Source of the DNA: an uncultured Eggerthella sp.
Lineage (GTDB): Bacteria > Actinomycetota > Coriobacteriia > Coriobacteriales > Eggerthellaceae
Direction: 5' to 3'
DNA: 6,858 bases
Assembly (NCBI GenBank): GCA_900548955.1
Contig: URMQ01000085.1
Location: forward strand, 1 to 6,858
The position numbers were made by a program, and so were the translations under genes. The notes below the pieces were generated by a model. That model did no database searches. It had not been told where the DNA came from and worked only from the letters and a program-made list of their open reading frames with translations. This document shows positions 1 through 5,940 of this stretch, one piece after another. Each line of letters starts with the position of its first letter. Position 1 is the first letter of the stretch.

Positions 1-2140
1 CCATCTTCTCAATCTTGACATCGTCCCCGGAAATCGTGACCTTGTGTCGGATCGGATGCTTTAACACGGAGTGCTTGATATCGTAAAGTTTCCGATTCTT
101 ATACTCCTGTATCTTACCCTCGTTCCAGTTCTGGACCGGACGATAGTAGCCGGTAATCCTGGAATAGACCTCAGCCTTTTCTCCACAGTAAGGACAGGTA
201 AAGTGCTCGCCGGTCAGATAACCGTGATTCTTGCAGATAGAGTAAGTCGGTGACAGTGTATAGTAAGGAAGCTTGTAATTCTCCGCGATCGTACGCACCA
301 GCTCCGCCGCCGACTTCCAATCCTGCAGTTTCTCCCCCAGGAACGCATGGAAAACGGTCCCCGACGTATACAGGGTTTGCAGCTCGTCCTGGATATCCAG
401 CGCATCGAAAATATCCTCTGTATAGCCTACAGGAAGGTGAGAGCTGTTGGTATAATAGGGCGTTTCCCCTTCCTTTCCCGCGGTGATAATATCGGGATAG
501 CGCTGCTTGTCGTGCTTGGCCAGGCGGTAGGTCGTGGACTCCGCCGGGGTAGCCTCCAGATTGTAAAGGTCGCCATACTGCTCCTGATAGTCGGAGAGAC
601 GCTCTCTCATGTGGTTGAGCACCTCAATGGTGAACTTCTGCGTCTTTTCACTGGACATATCGGCTCTCAGCCAGTTGGCGTTCAGTCCCACCTCGTTCAT
701 GCCGATCAGACCAATGGTAGAAAAATGATTTCCGAATCCGCCAAGATACCGCTTCGTGTACGGGTAAAGTCCCTCGTCCAGAAGCTTGGAGATCACCTGT
801 CTCTTAATGTGAAGGGATCTGGCTGCAATATCCATCATATGTGCCAGTCTCTTAAAGAAGTCCTCCTCATCCTTTGCGAGGTATGCCATCCGGGGCAGGT
901 TGATCGTAACCACACCGATAGAACCTGTACTTTCGCCGCTTCCGAAGAAGCCGCCCGCTTTCTTTCTAAGCTCCCGCAGATCAAGTCTTAGACGGCAGCA
1001 CATACTGCGGACGTCGCTTGGCTCCATATCGCTGTTGATATAGTTAGAAAAATACGGCGTCCCGTATTTGGATGTCATTTCAAAAAGCAAGCGGTTATTT
1101 TCCGTATCGGACCAGTCAAAGTCTTTGGTGATGGAATAAGTCGGAATCGGGTACTGAAATCCTCTGCCCTGTGCATCGCCTTCAATCATCACTTCAATGA
1201 ACGCCTTGTTTACCATGTCCATTTCTTCTTCGCAGTCACCGTAGGTAAAGTTCATCTCCCTGCCGCCTACAATGGCCGGTTTCTTCTTCAGATCATCCGG
1301 AACCGTCCAGTCCAAAGTAATATTCGTAAATGGAGCCTGAGTACCCCACCGGGACGGTGTATTGACACCGTACACAAAAGATTCAATACACTTCTTTACC
1401 TCGGTATAGCTTAAATGGTCCGTCCGCACAAACGGAGCAAGATATGTATCAAAGGATGAGAACGCCTGGGCCCCCGCCCATTCATTCTGCATGATACCGA
1501 GAAAATTCACCATCTGGTTGCAAAGACTAGAAAGATGGCTTGCAGGCTTTGAGGTTACTTTGCCGGGAATGCCACCTAAGCCTTCTTGAATAAGCTGCTT
1601 TAAAGACCAACCGGCGCAATAACCAGTGAGCATAGACAGGTCATGGATATGCATTTCGGCATTGCGGTGCGCATCTGCAATTTCGCGATCATATACTTCG
1701 GAGAGCCAGTAGTTTGCCGTAATAGCACCAGAATTAGAAAGAATAAGTCCACCAACAGAATAGGTGACGGTGGAATTTTCCTTTACACGCCAGTCTTCTA
1801 CCTTTAGGTAGCTATCAACAAGCGCTTTGTAGTCCAAAAGCGTTGCCTTAGCATTACGCACATTTTCACGCTGCTTACGATAAAGAATATAGGCCTTGGC
1901 AACATCAGCATAACCAGCATTAGAAAGTACTTCTTCAACACTGTCCTGAATATCCTCAACCGAAACGATGCCGTCTTTAACTTTTGGCTCAAAATGAGCG
2001 GTTACGTTAAGGCCAAGCAAATCGATCGTTGAAGGATGGTACTGCTTTTCAAGAGCGTCAAACGCCTTTGAAATAGCAGCAGTGATTTTCGTAACGTCAA
2101 AATCTGCGATTTTGCCGTCGCGCTTTTGAACCTGATACAT
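1..2140 (-). CDS. nrdD: Anaerobic (class III) ribonucleoside-triphosphate reductase, C-terminus cut by window edge
   Basis: This is the catalytic subunit of the oxygen-sensitive glycyl-radical reductase that makes deoxyribonucleotides from ribonucleoside triphosphates in the cytoplasm. I read 713 complete codons with no stop. Residues 1 to about 90 form an ATP-cone allosteric domain (it begins MYQVQKRDGKIADFDVTKI). The catalytic barrel follows. C175 in YCAGW and C381/C382 in SMCCRL are the expected active-site cysteines. Near the C-terminus there is a zinc-site region (YSICKNHGYLTGEHFTCPYCG) and the glycyl-radical motif RITGYYRP, with the radical glycine at about residue 664 (positions 149-151). 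The start is supported by a GGAG Shine-Dalgarno and by the family-typical N-terminus. The gene is divergent from its activase nrdG and shares an NrdR operator with it. Codon use changes abruptly near residue 214, so the gene looks like a mosaic. The reading continues at least 49 residues past the radical glycine, longer than E. coli NrdD, which suggests a C-terminal extension. Confidence 0.96.
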   Translation of the reverse strand, partial: MYQVQKRDGKIADFDVTKITAAISKAFDALEKQYHPSTIDLLGLNVTAHFEPKVKDGIVSVEDIQDSVEEVLSNAGYADVAKAYILYRKQRENVRNAKATLLDYKALVDSYLKVEDWRVKENSTVTYSVGGLILSNSGAITANYWLSEVYDREIADAHRNAEMHIHDLSMLTGYCAGWSLKQLIQEGLGGIPGKVTSKPASHLSSLCNQMVNFLGIMQNEWAGAQAFSSFDTYLAPFVRTDHLSYTEVKKCIESFVYGVNTPSRWGTQAPFTNITLDWTVPDDLKKKPAIVGGREMNFTYGDCEEEMDMVNKAFIEVMIEGDAQGRGFQYPIPTYSITKDFDWSDTENNRLLFEMTSKYGTPYFSNYINSDMEPSDVRSMCCRLRLDLRELRKKAGGFFGSGESTGSIGVVTINLPRMAYLAKDEEDFFKRLAHMMDIAARSLHIKRQVISKLLDEGLYPYTKRYLGGFGNHFSTIGLIGMNEVGLNANWLRADMSSEKTQKFTIEVLNHMRERLSDYQEQYGDLYNLEATPAESTTYRLAKHDKQRYPDIITAGKEGETPYYTNSSHLPVGYTEDIFDALDIQDELQTLYTSGTVFHAFLGEKLQDWKSAAELVRTIAENYKLPYYTLSPTYSICKNHGYLTGEHFTCPYCGEKAEVYSRITGYYRPVQNWNEGKIQEYKNRKLYDIKHSVLKHPIRHKVTISGDDVKIEKM
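1475..1510. other. Composition breakpoint inside nrdD (recombination or assembly junction)
   Basis: On the upstream (N-terminal) side of this point, by hand count, all 7 arginine codons are CGC/CGT and 1 of 21 leucine codons is CTG. On the downstream side, about 8 of 25 arginines are CGC/CGT, 10 are AGA/AGG and 6 are CGG, and about 18 of 38 leucines are CTG. The reading frame is intact across the point. The encoded stretch here (QMVNFLGIMQNEWAGAQAF) is among the most conserved in NrdD. This is where homologous recombination, or a mis-join by a metagenome assembler, would most easily happen. The exact breakpoint cannot be fixed because conserved codons hide it. Confidence 0.7.
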
Positions 2141-2144
2141 ACTG

Positions 2145-2150
2145 CTCTCC
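2145..2150 (-). promoter_or_regulatory. Ribosome binding site of nrdD
   Basis: On the minus strand the sequence before the ATG reads GGAGAGCAGT. The GGAG core lies 6 nt before the start codon, a good Shine-Dalgarno at normal spacing. It fixes the start of nrdD at 2140. Confidence 0.8.
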
Positions 2151-2318
2151 TAAACTGGGTTTTGCTAGAACTGCTTTGCTAACGAAAACAAACCAAATAA
2201 ACGCTAAGCGAGTGGTTTTATAGCGGCACCTTCATTAATCGAAAGACTTCAAAAAGGTCCCACTCCCCTTGCGTGCTATTCACCTTACCCGTATAACGTT
2301 AGGCCTTCAATACACAAA

Positions 2319-2334
2319 TTGGAATATATAGGTA
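2319..2334. promoter_or_regulatory. NrdR box, distal weaker copy
   Basis: The 16-mer ttggaatatataggta keeps the nine-base core wAtATaTwG of the NrdR consensus but not its flanks. It is separated from the strong box by exactly 16 bp (2335-2350), so the centres are 32 bp apart. Pairs of NrdR boxes with 15-16 bp between them, about three helical turns, are the known arrangement. The spacing is the main reason to accept this copy. Confidence 0.65.
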
Positions 2335-2350
2335 TTTGGTAAAAGTTGAA

Positions 2351-2366
2351 CCACTATATATTGTGT
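2351..2366. promoter_or_regulatory. NrdR box, proximal strong copy
   Basis: The 16-mer ccactatatattgtgt matches the published NrdR consensus (acaCwAtATaTwGtgt) at 15 of 16 positions. NrdR is the zinc-finger/ATP-cone repressor of ribonucleotide reductase genes in most bacteria. The box overlaps the predicted -10 of nrdD (2364-2369) and lies just upstream of the predicted -35 of nrdG. A bound repressor would block nrdD directly and could also affect nrdG. Confidence 0.82.
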
Positions 2367-2392
2367 ATACCGTGTTGATAAGATGTTAACAA
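2364..2392 (-). promoter_or_regulatory. Predicted sigma-70-type promoter of nrdD
   Basis: On the minus strand, TTGTTA (2387-2392) and TATACA (2364-2369) are separated by 17 bp, with a start expected near 2357. The -10 overlaps the strong NrdR box, as expected for a repressed promoter. Confidence 0.55.
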
Positions 2393-2403
2393 GTATTTAA
2401 AAT
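2375..2403 (+). promoter_or_regulatory. Predicted sigma-70-type promoter of nrdG
   Basis: TTGATA (2375-2380) and TAAAAT (2398-2403) each match consensus at 5 of 6 positions, with an ideal 17-bp spacer. Transcription would start near 2410 and give a leader of about 70 nt. The element interleaves with the opposite-facing nrdD promoter, so the two polymerases would compete for the same DNA. The NrdR pair lies immediately upstream. Confidence 0.6.
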
Positions 2404-2465
2404 CACTGACCACCGAAAGATAGACTAACTTCACCCAGATATGACGAGAATCGCACCTGTTATGT

Positions 2466-2473
2466 GCTAGTAT
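2466..2473 (+). promoter_or_regulatory. Possible second, leaderless promoter element of nrdG
   Basis: There is no Shine-Dalgarno in the 20 nt before the nrdG ATG. TAGTAT (2468-2473) fits the actinobacterial TANNNT -10 pattern. It sits 7 bp before the ATG and is preceded by the TG dinucleotide of an extended -10. Transcription could thus begin at the start codon itself. No good -35 is present at the right distance, so this is a weak alternative. Confidence 0.3.
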
Positions 2474-2480
2474 CCGCGCC

Positions 2481-3245
2481 ATGAAGATCGCTGGCTTACA
2501 AAAACTTACCCTTCTGGATTACCCTGGCAAAACAGCTGCCACCGTTTTTACGCTTGGATGTAATTTCCGCTGCCCGTTTTGCCATAATGCGGATTTGGTA
2601 ACACCTGCGAGCGATAAACCTTCTCCAATGCTTCTGCCAGAAGAAGAATTCTTTACATTCTTAAAGAAGCGCCAAGGTCTTCTTGACGGCATTTGTATCA
2701 CGGGAGGCGAGCCCACTCTTCAACATGACCTAGCAGATTTTTGCAAGCGCATTAAAGATCTTGGATTCCTTGTTAAGCTGGACACTAACGGGTCGCACCC
2801 TGCCATTTTGCAGTATTTACTAGAAAATGCTCTCATTGATTATGTTGCAATGGATGTAAAGAACTCCCCCGTCCACTACGCAGAGACGGTCGGGCTTAGC
2901 GCGACCAATAATGCTTCGTCTAAATGCAACTTTGAAATTCAGCCAATAGAAGAAAGCATGTCTTTGTTGTTGCAGTGCACAATTCCTTTTGAATTTCGCA
3001 CCACTGTTCTAAACGAACTCCATACGAAAGACTTCCTTCTTGAAGCCGCACATTGGATTGCTGGCCTTGCAAACAAGAATGCATATCCCCTAAGCAATGT
3101 CGCTTGGTTTATTCAGCAATTCGTTGATTCTGAAACGGTTTTTGCAGGAGAAGGGGTTTTTACGCCATGGAATGAAGATGAATTACGATCACTACTGCCT
3201 ACCCTACAGGCAGCCCTTCCAAAAACCGCTTTACGCGGTGTGTAA
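2481..3245 (+). CDS. nrdG: Anaerobic ribonucleoside-triphosphate reductase activating protein (radical SAM)
   Basis: This enzyme activates NrdD. It reductively cleaves S-adenosylmethionine on a [4Fe-4S] cluster and abstracts a hydrogen from the NrdD glycine to create the catalytic radical. The protein has 254 residues. The cluster motif CxxxCxxC is complete at C27, C31 and C34 (GCNFRCPFCHN). The SAM-binding GGEP motif is at 75-78 (ITGGEPTLQ), and LDTNG at 100-104 is another radical-SAM core strand. The N-terminus MKIAGLQKLTLLDYPGK and the late WFIQQF segment are typical of the NrdG2-like branch of activases. It lacks the ferredoxin-like cysteine insert of pyruvate formate-lyase activases. No in-frame alternative start lies just upstream, and the family-typical N-terminus supports the ATG at 2481 although no Shine-Dalgarno is visible. 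It is divergent from nrdD rather than downstream in one operon, and convergent with the hydrolase gene. Confidence 0.93.
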   Translation: MKIAGLQKLTLLDYPGKTAATVFTLGCNFRCPFCHNADLVTPASDKPSPMLLPEEEFFTFLKKRQGLLDGICITGGEPTLQHDLADFCKRIKDLGFLVKLDTNGSHPAILQYLLENALIDYVAMDVKNSPVHYAETVGLSATNNASSKCNFEIQPIEESMSLLLQCTIPFEFRTTVLNELHTKDFLLEAAHWIAGLANKNAYPLSNVAWFIQQFVDSETVFAGEGVFTPWNEDELRSLLPTLQAALPKTALRGV

Positions 3246-3328
3246 TCCGCACTACATTGTAGTAATCACTTTACATAATCACATGCTTACACGTTTTAAG
3301 CGATAGGCTCACAAACTACAACAAAGTT
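3246..3328. terminator. Convergent intergenic gap with weak hairpins, possible bidirectional terminator
   Basis: This gap separates two convergent genes. It holds a perfect small palindrome, ACTACA-T-TGTAGT (3251-3263), and a short stem GCTTA/TAAGC (3285-3289 with 3297-3301). Neither is GC-rich nor followed by a clear U-run, so classical intrinsic termination is not convincing. The position between converging genes is the main argument. Confidence 0.3.
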
Positions 3329-4423
3329 CTAGCTAGCATAAAACGGAACTGCTACCTCATCCGTAATCTTATCCAAACATACTGCAGTATTTTGTAGATC
3401 TTCATACCTTTGAAAATAGTAAGTCTTCGTTTTGCTAGAGTAGCAGCTAGAATAAAGCGTCTTTTCAAAAGAGGGCGCTTCGGGTCGGTCGTTCGAACAA
3501 CCGTCTTCAACTCGAACGCAACCTTTCGGTACCGCAACCGACCCTAAAGTGCGAAACATTCGCACTACATTATTATTCTCATTTTGTTGTATTGGATAAT
3601 GATTGGCTACAAAAGAAGCTTTTACGAAACGAGCAGGGGAAGAATAATCACCTGGAATTCCTTGCATTCCCCCACCAGATCCAAAAGGAATAAGGTTAGC
3701 ATCTGCCCAATTTTTTGATGAGGGATCGTTTATGTTGAGTGATATATAATTTCGTAAATTTTGACGATGCCATCCAAATTCGGGCTCATTAGTTAAGACT
3801 TGTATATCGTTTTCCCAAATTTTTAAGCCATCTTCCAAGCATTCAACAACAATACATTCCTTAGCGTCGGAAATAATCCAGTGAAGCTTGGCTACAGGCA
3901 ACTGTTCATTGAGCGGTTTTCCCACAATAACCACTCGATTAAGTACTTCTTTGAGTGTTTTTACCGATGCAAAGTTTCGTGCCACCCAAAACGGGAATTC
4001 ATATGCCGCGACATAATAAGACTCAGCTTTTGACGCTTCTGCTTCTTTAACATCCATATACGCCGTACTTTGTGAAAAATTCAATCCTGCAACAGCAAGG
4101 CCCATCTCGTTAGCGCAATCAAAGTACAAGGGTATTTTTTCTTGAATAATGCCGACACCTATTACCGTATAACTAGGATGATCTAGAATCTCAGAATAAT
4201 TAGTCGAAGTTGAACAGATTTCCACCGTCGAATGCTTATCTGGTGCCGAATAACTCTTAAAACTCGAAGAGTCATAAAAGATCGGAGGGTTCTCAAAAGC
4301 GCTAACAACACTTGCTTCAGCGGGTGTTACCACAATCCGCTCTCCATAATCAGAGGTCCAATCTAAATTTCTACCAAAATATAAATTACCTTTAGTATCT
4401 ACAAACCGAACTGCCGTACACAT
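3329..4423 (-). CDS. Choloylglycine hydrolase family protein (bile salt hydrolase / penicillin V acylase type)
   Basis: This family of N-terminal-nucleophile hydrolases cleaves amides such as glycine- or taurine-conjugated bile salts, penicillin V or acyl-homoserine lactones. Cys2 follows the initiator Met and becomes the catalytic nucleophile. The expected residues are all visible: C2, R18 and D21 (FGRNLDW), N105 (ANEMGLAVAGLNF, equivalent of N82), N212 (VLTNEP, equivalent of N175) and R265 (PGDYSSPARF, equivalent of R228). LHWIISD and QLPVAKLHW fit bile salt hydrolases well. No signal peptide precedes Cys2, so it should be cytoplasmic. The protein has 364 residues against roughly 315-330 for typical members. 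Most of the excess is a Ser/Thr-rich insertion between about residues 40 and 80, next to where substrate-pocket loops lie. The gene is more AT-rich and looser in codon use than nrdG or the CDF gene, and may be acquired. Conjugated bile salts are the favoured substrate by resemblance, but this is inferred. Confidence 0.87.
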   Translation of the reverse strand: MCTAVRFVDTKGNLYFGRNLDWTSDYGERIVVTPAEASVVSAFENPPIFYDSSSFKSYSAPDKHSTVEICSTSTNYSEILDHPSYTVIGVGIIQEKIPLYFDCANEMGLAVAGLNFSQSTAYMDVKEAEASKAESYYVAAYEFPFWVARNFASVKTLKEVLNRVVIVGKPLNEQLPVAKLHWIISDAKECIVVECLEDGLKIWENDIQVLTNEPEFGWHRQNLRNYISLNINDPSSKNWADANLIPFGSGGGMQGIPGDYSSPARFVKASFVANHYPIQQNENNNVVRMFRTLGSVAVPKGCVRVEDGCSNDRPEAPSFEKTLYSSCYSSKTKTYYFQRYEDLQNTAVCLDKITDEVAVPFYAS

Positions 4424-4428
4424 GCTTT

Positions 4429-4433
4429 CCCCT
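4429..4433 (-). promoter_or_regulatory. Ribosome binding site of the choloylglycine hydrolase gene
   Basis: On the minus strand the sequence before the ATG reads AGGGGAAAGC, with AGGGG 5 nt before the start codon. It confirms the start that places Cys at position 2, which the family needs for catalysis. Confidence 0.75.
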
Positions 4434-4456
4434 GACCATGTTCTTTTATTTAAACA

Positions 4457-4462
4457 ACTATA
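4457..4462 (-). promoter_or_regulatory. Possible -10 element of the choloylglycine hydrolase gene
   Basis: TATAGT on the minus strand matches the -10 consensus at 5 of 6 positions and would give a leader of about 27 nt. No good -35 is present at 16-18 bp, so the call is weak. The rest of the 246-bp divergent gap 4424-4669 must also contain the promoter of the CDF gene, but I could not identify one with confidence. Confidence 0.3.
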
Positions 4463-4652
4463 GATTAGCTAGCTCCCTAAGAAGACACTCCCTAAATCGG
4501 ACACTGAAAGACAATCGTCACCTTATCCTCTTGAATGCAAATTTTAAATATGGCTCGTTGTCGCAATTCGATTCTTTTAGACAACTAGCTAACCAACAGT
4601 GGCAGCACTTCACCAAAAGGGCTAGACTGATCAACTAATCCCCTCAGCAAAA

Positions 4653-4657
4653 AAGGA
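4653..4657 (+). promoter_or_regulatory. Ribosome binding site of the CDF transporter gene
   Basis: AAGGA lies 12 nt before the ATG at 4670, slightly farther than ideal. It supports this start over later ones. Confidence 0.55.
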
Positions 4658-4669
4658 TGCGATTTTACT

Positions 4670-5848
4670 ATGACCGAATGGCTAATCAGACATTTTGTTA
4701 AAGGATACGAATACCAAGACGACCCTAAGGTTCGCACTGCTTATGGGCAGTTCGCTGGTATTGTTGGCATTATTTGCAATATTATGCTGTGCGCTGCTAA
4801 GGGTTTTATTGGATTTTTGGCAGGTTCGGTATCCATAATTGCTGATGCATTGAACAACTTATCCGATGCTGCAAGTAATGTGATTAGCTTGCTCGGATTC
4901 AAGTTGGCAAGCAAGCCTGCTGATCCTGAACACCCCTACGGACACGGCCGCTACGAATATCTTTCTGGCCTAGCAGTAGCAGTAATAATTGTCGTAATTG
5001 GTGTTGAACTTATTCAATCCTCTGTTGATAAGGTGCTTAATCCTACTCCAACTGAATTCAATTTGGTTGTAGCTATTATCTTGATTCTGTCCATCTTAGT
5101 GAAACTTTGGATGGCAGTGTTTAACCGCACCGTAGGTAAGCGCATTTCTTCCACCACTCTTGAAGCTACCGCAGTTGATTCACGCAACGACGTAATAGCT
5201 ACGGGCGTTGTTCTGATTTGCGCCATTATCTCTAGCCAAACAGGAATCGATCTTGACGGTTGGGTTGGTATTGCTGTTGGCGTATTCATTGTTTATAGCG
5301 GTATTCAGCTTATGCGAGAAACCATAAGCCCTCTGCTTGGCAAAGCGGCAGAACCTGAAGTAGTAGCCCATATCCAAAAGAAAATAATGAGCTACCCTGG
5401 CGTTTTAGGGACACATGATTTAATGGTGCACGATTATGGTCCCGGTCGTCAGTTTGCCAGCGCTCATGTAGAAATGGCTGCTGAAGCAGATCCAATGGAG
5501 AGCCATGATCTTATTGACAACATTGAGCAGGATTTTAAAAACGACGAAGGCTTAATTGTTACCCTGCATTATGATCCCATTGTTACCGATGACCCCGAAG
5601 TAAAGAATCTGCGTAACCAGATTAACGAGCTGGTTAAGTCAATTGATCCGCAGCTATCTATTCATGACTTACGTACCGTGCCAGGCCCCACGCATGCCAA
5701 TGTTATTTTTGATTGCGTGAAGCCTGCTGATTTTGCTCTATCGGACGATGAACTAAAAGAACGTATTTCAGAATTGGTCGTTAAAAAACATCCCAAAGCT
5801 ATTTGCAAGATAACTATCGACCAAAGCTATATCAGTGCGCACCAGTAA
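4670..5848 (+). CDS. Cation diffusion facilitator family transporter, probably Mn2+ exporter (MntE-like)
   Basis: This is an inner-membrane antiporter that exports a divalent metal in exchange for protons. It has 392 residues. Six membrane segments are visible at about 28-50, 53-80, 99-118, 131-151, 165-188 and 196-214. The metal site in segment 2 is N62-x3-D66 (DALNNLSDA) and in segment 5 is D170-x3-D174 (VDSRND). Zinc CDFs usually have a His or Asp where N62 lies; Asn is characteristic of manganese exporters such as pneumococcal MntE, so Mn2+ is favoured. The HPYGHGRYE loop (88-96) is a CDF hallmark. The cytoplasmic tail from about 225 to 392 is long and appears to hold two ferredoxin-like modules in tandem: about 233-300 (GTHDLMVHDYGPGR) and about 315-385 (SIHDLRTVPGPTHAN). 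The overall length is close to that of MntE. It is divergent from the hydrolase gene and convergent with the ATP-grasp gene. Its last codons fall inside a repeat copy. Fe2+ export remains possible. Confidence 0.88.
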   Translation: MTEWLIRHFVKGYEYQDDPKVRTAYGQFAGIVGIICNIMLCAAKGFIGFLAGSVSIIADALNNLSDAASNVISLLGFKLASKPADPEHPYGHGRYEYLSGLAVAVIIVVIGVELIQSSVDKVLNPTPTEFNLVVAIILILSILVKLWMAVFNRTVGKRISSTTLEATAVDSRNDVIATGVVLICAIISSQTGIDLDGWVGIAVGVFIVYSGIQLMRETISPLLGKAAEPEVVAHIQKKIMSYPGVLGTHDLMVHDYGPGRQFASAHVEMAAEADPMESHDLIDNIEQDFKNDEGLIVTLHYDPIVTDDPEVKNLRNQINELVKSIDPQLSIHDLRTVPGPTHANVIFDCVKPADFALSDDELKERISELVVKKHPKAICKITIDQSYISAHQ

Positions 5849-5940
5849 CGAAAGCGCACATTAGCAAGCAAAGTGCACCAATAACGAAAGCGCACGTCCG
5901 TAGCTAAACGAGCCAATAGCTATAGTGCGCACCACTAACT
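5835..5940. repeat. Three imperfect hairpin-forming repeat copies between convergent genes
   Basis: Three related copies start at 5835, 5873 and 5925, sharing GTGC(GC)ACCANTAAC. Copies 1 (5835-5859) and 2 (5873-5895) both continue through GAAAGCGCAC, differing by a 2-bp deletion and one substitution. Copy 3 (5925-5940) is shorter. Copy 1 is a hairpin with stem GTGCGC/GCGCAC around a 13-nt loop. The GCGCAC of copy 2 can pair with the GTGCGC of copy 3, enclosing a second stem TAGCTA/TAGCTA (5901-5906 with 5917-5922). Copy 1 covers the stop codon of the CDF gene and copy 3 overlaps that of the ATP-grasp gene, so the array spans the gap stop to stop. A bidirectional transcription-end or mRNA-protecting structure is plausible. 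There is no U-run for classical intrinsic termination. Confidence 0.75.

Larger units (their letters stand above)
2141..2357 (-). other. Long untranslated leader of nrdD, no gene seen
   Basis: If the promoter over the NrdR boxes is the one used, nrdD has a leader of about 215 nt. I see no open reading frame of useful length in it beyond a five-codon MKVPL stretch. I also see no recognisable riboswitch; in particular I could not find a cobalamin-type core. A second possible -10 (TATAAA, minus strand, 2217-2222) with a weak -35 could give a shorter leader of about 70 nt. The 340-bp gap 2141-2480 is therefore accounted for by regulation of the two flanking genes. Confidence 0.4.

Noticed and set aside
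347..991. Open 214-codon frame on the plus strand opposite nrdD
   Set aside because: It lies entirely antisense to the well-conserved nrdD, has no recognisable domain, and its opening follows from the high-GC codon pattern of the opposite strand.
2141..2350. Cobalamin or other known riboswitch in the nrdD leader
   Set aside because: I looked for a B12-box-like core and could not find one. Class III reductases do not need cobalamin.
3248..3571. An exact 11-bp repeat CGCACTACATT at 3248-3258 and 3561-3571
   Set aside because: One copy is in an intergenic gap and the other inside the hydrolase coding region. A single 11-bp match can occur by chance and the flanks do not extend it.
4438..4638. 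66-codon plus-strand frame between the hydrolase and CDF genes
   Set aside because: It has no Shine-Dalgarno, no recognised motif and low-complexity composition, and it covers the region that should hold the promoters of both divergent genes.
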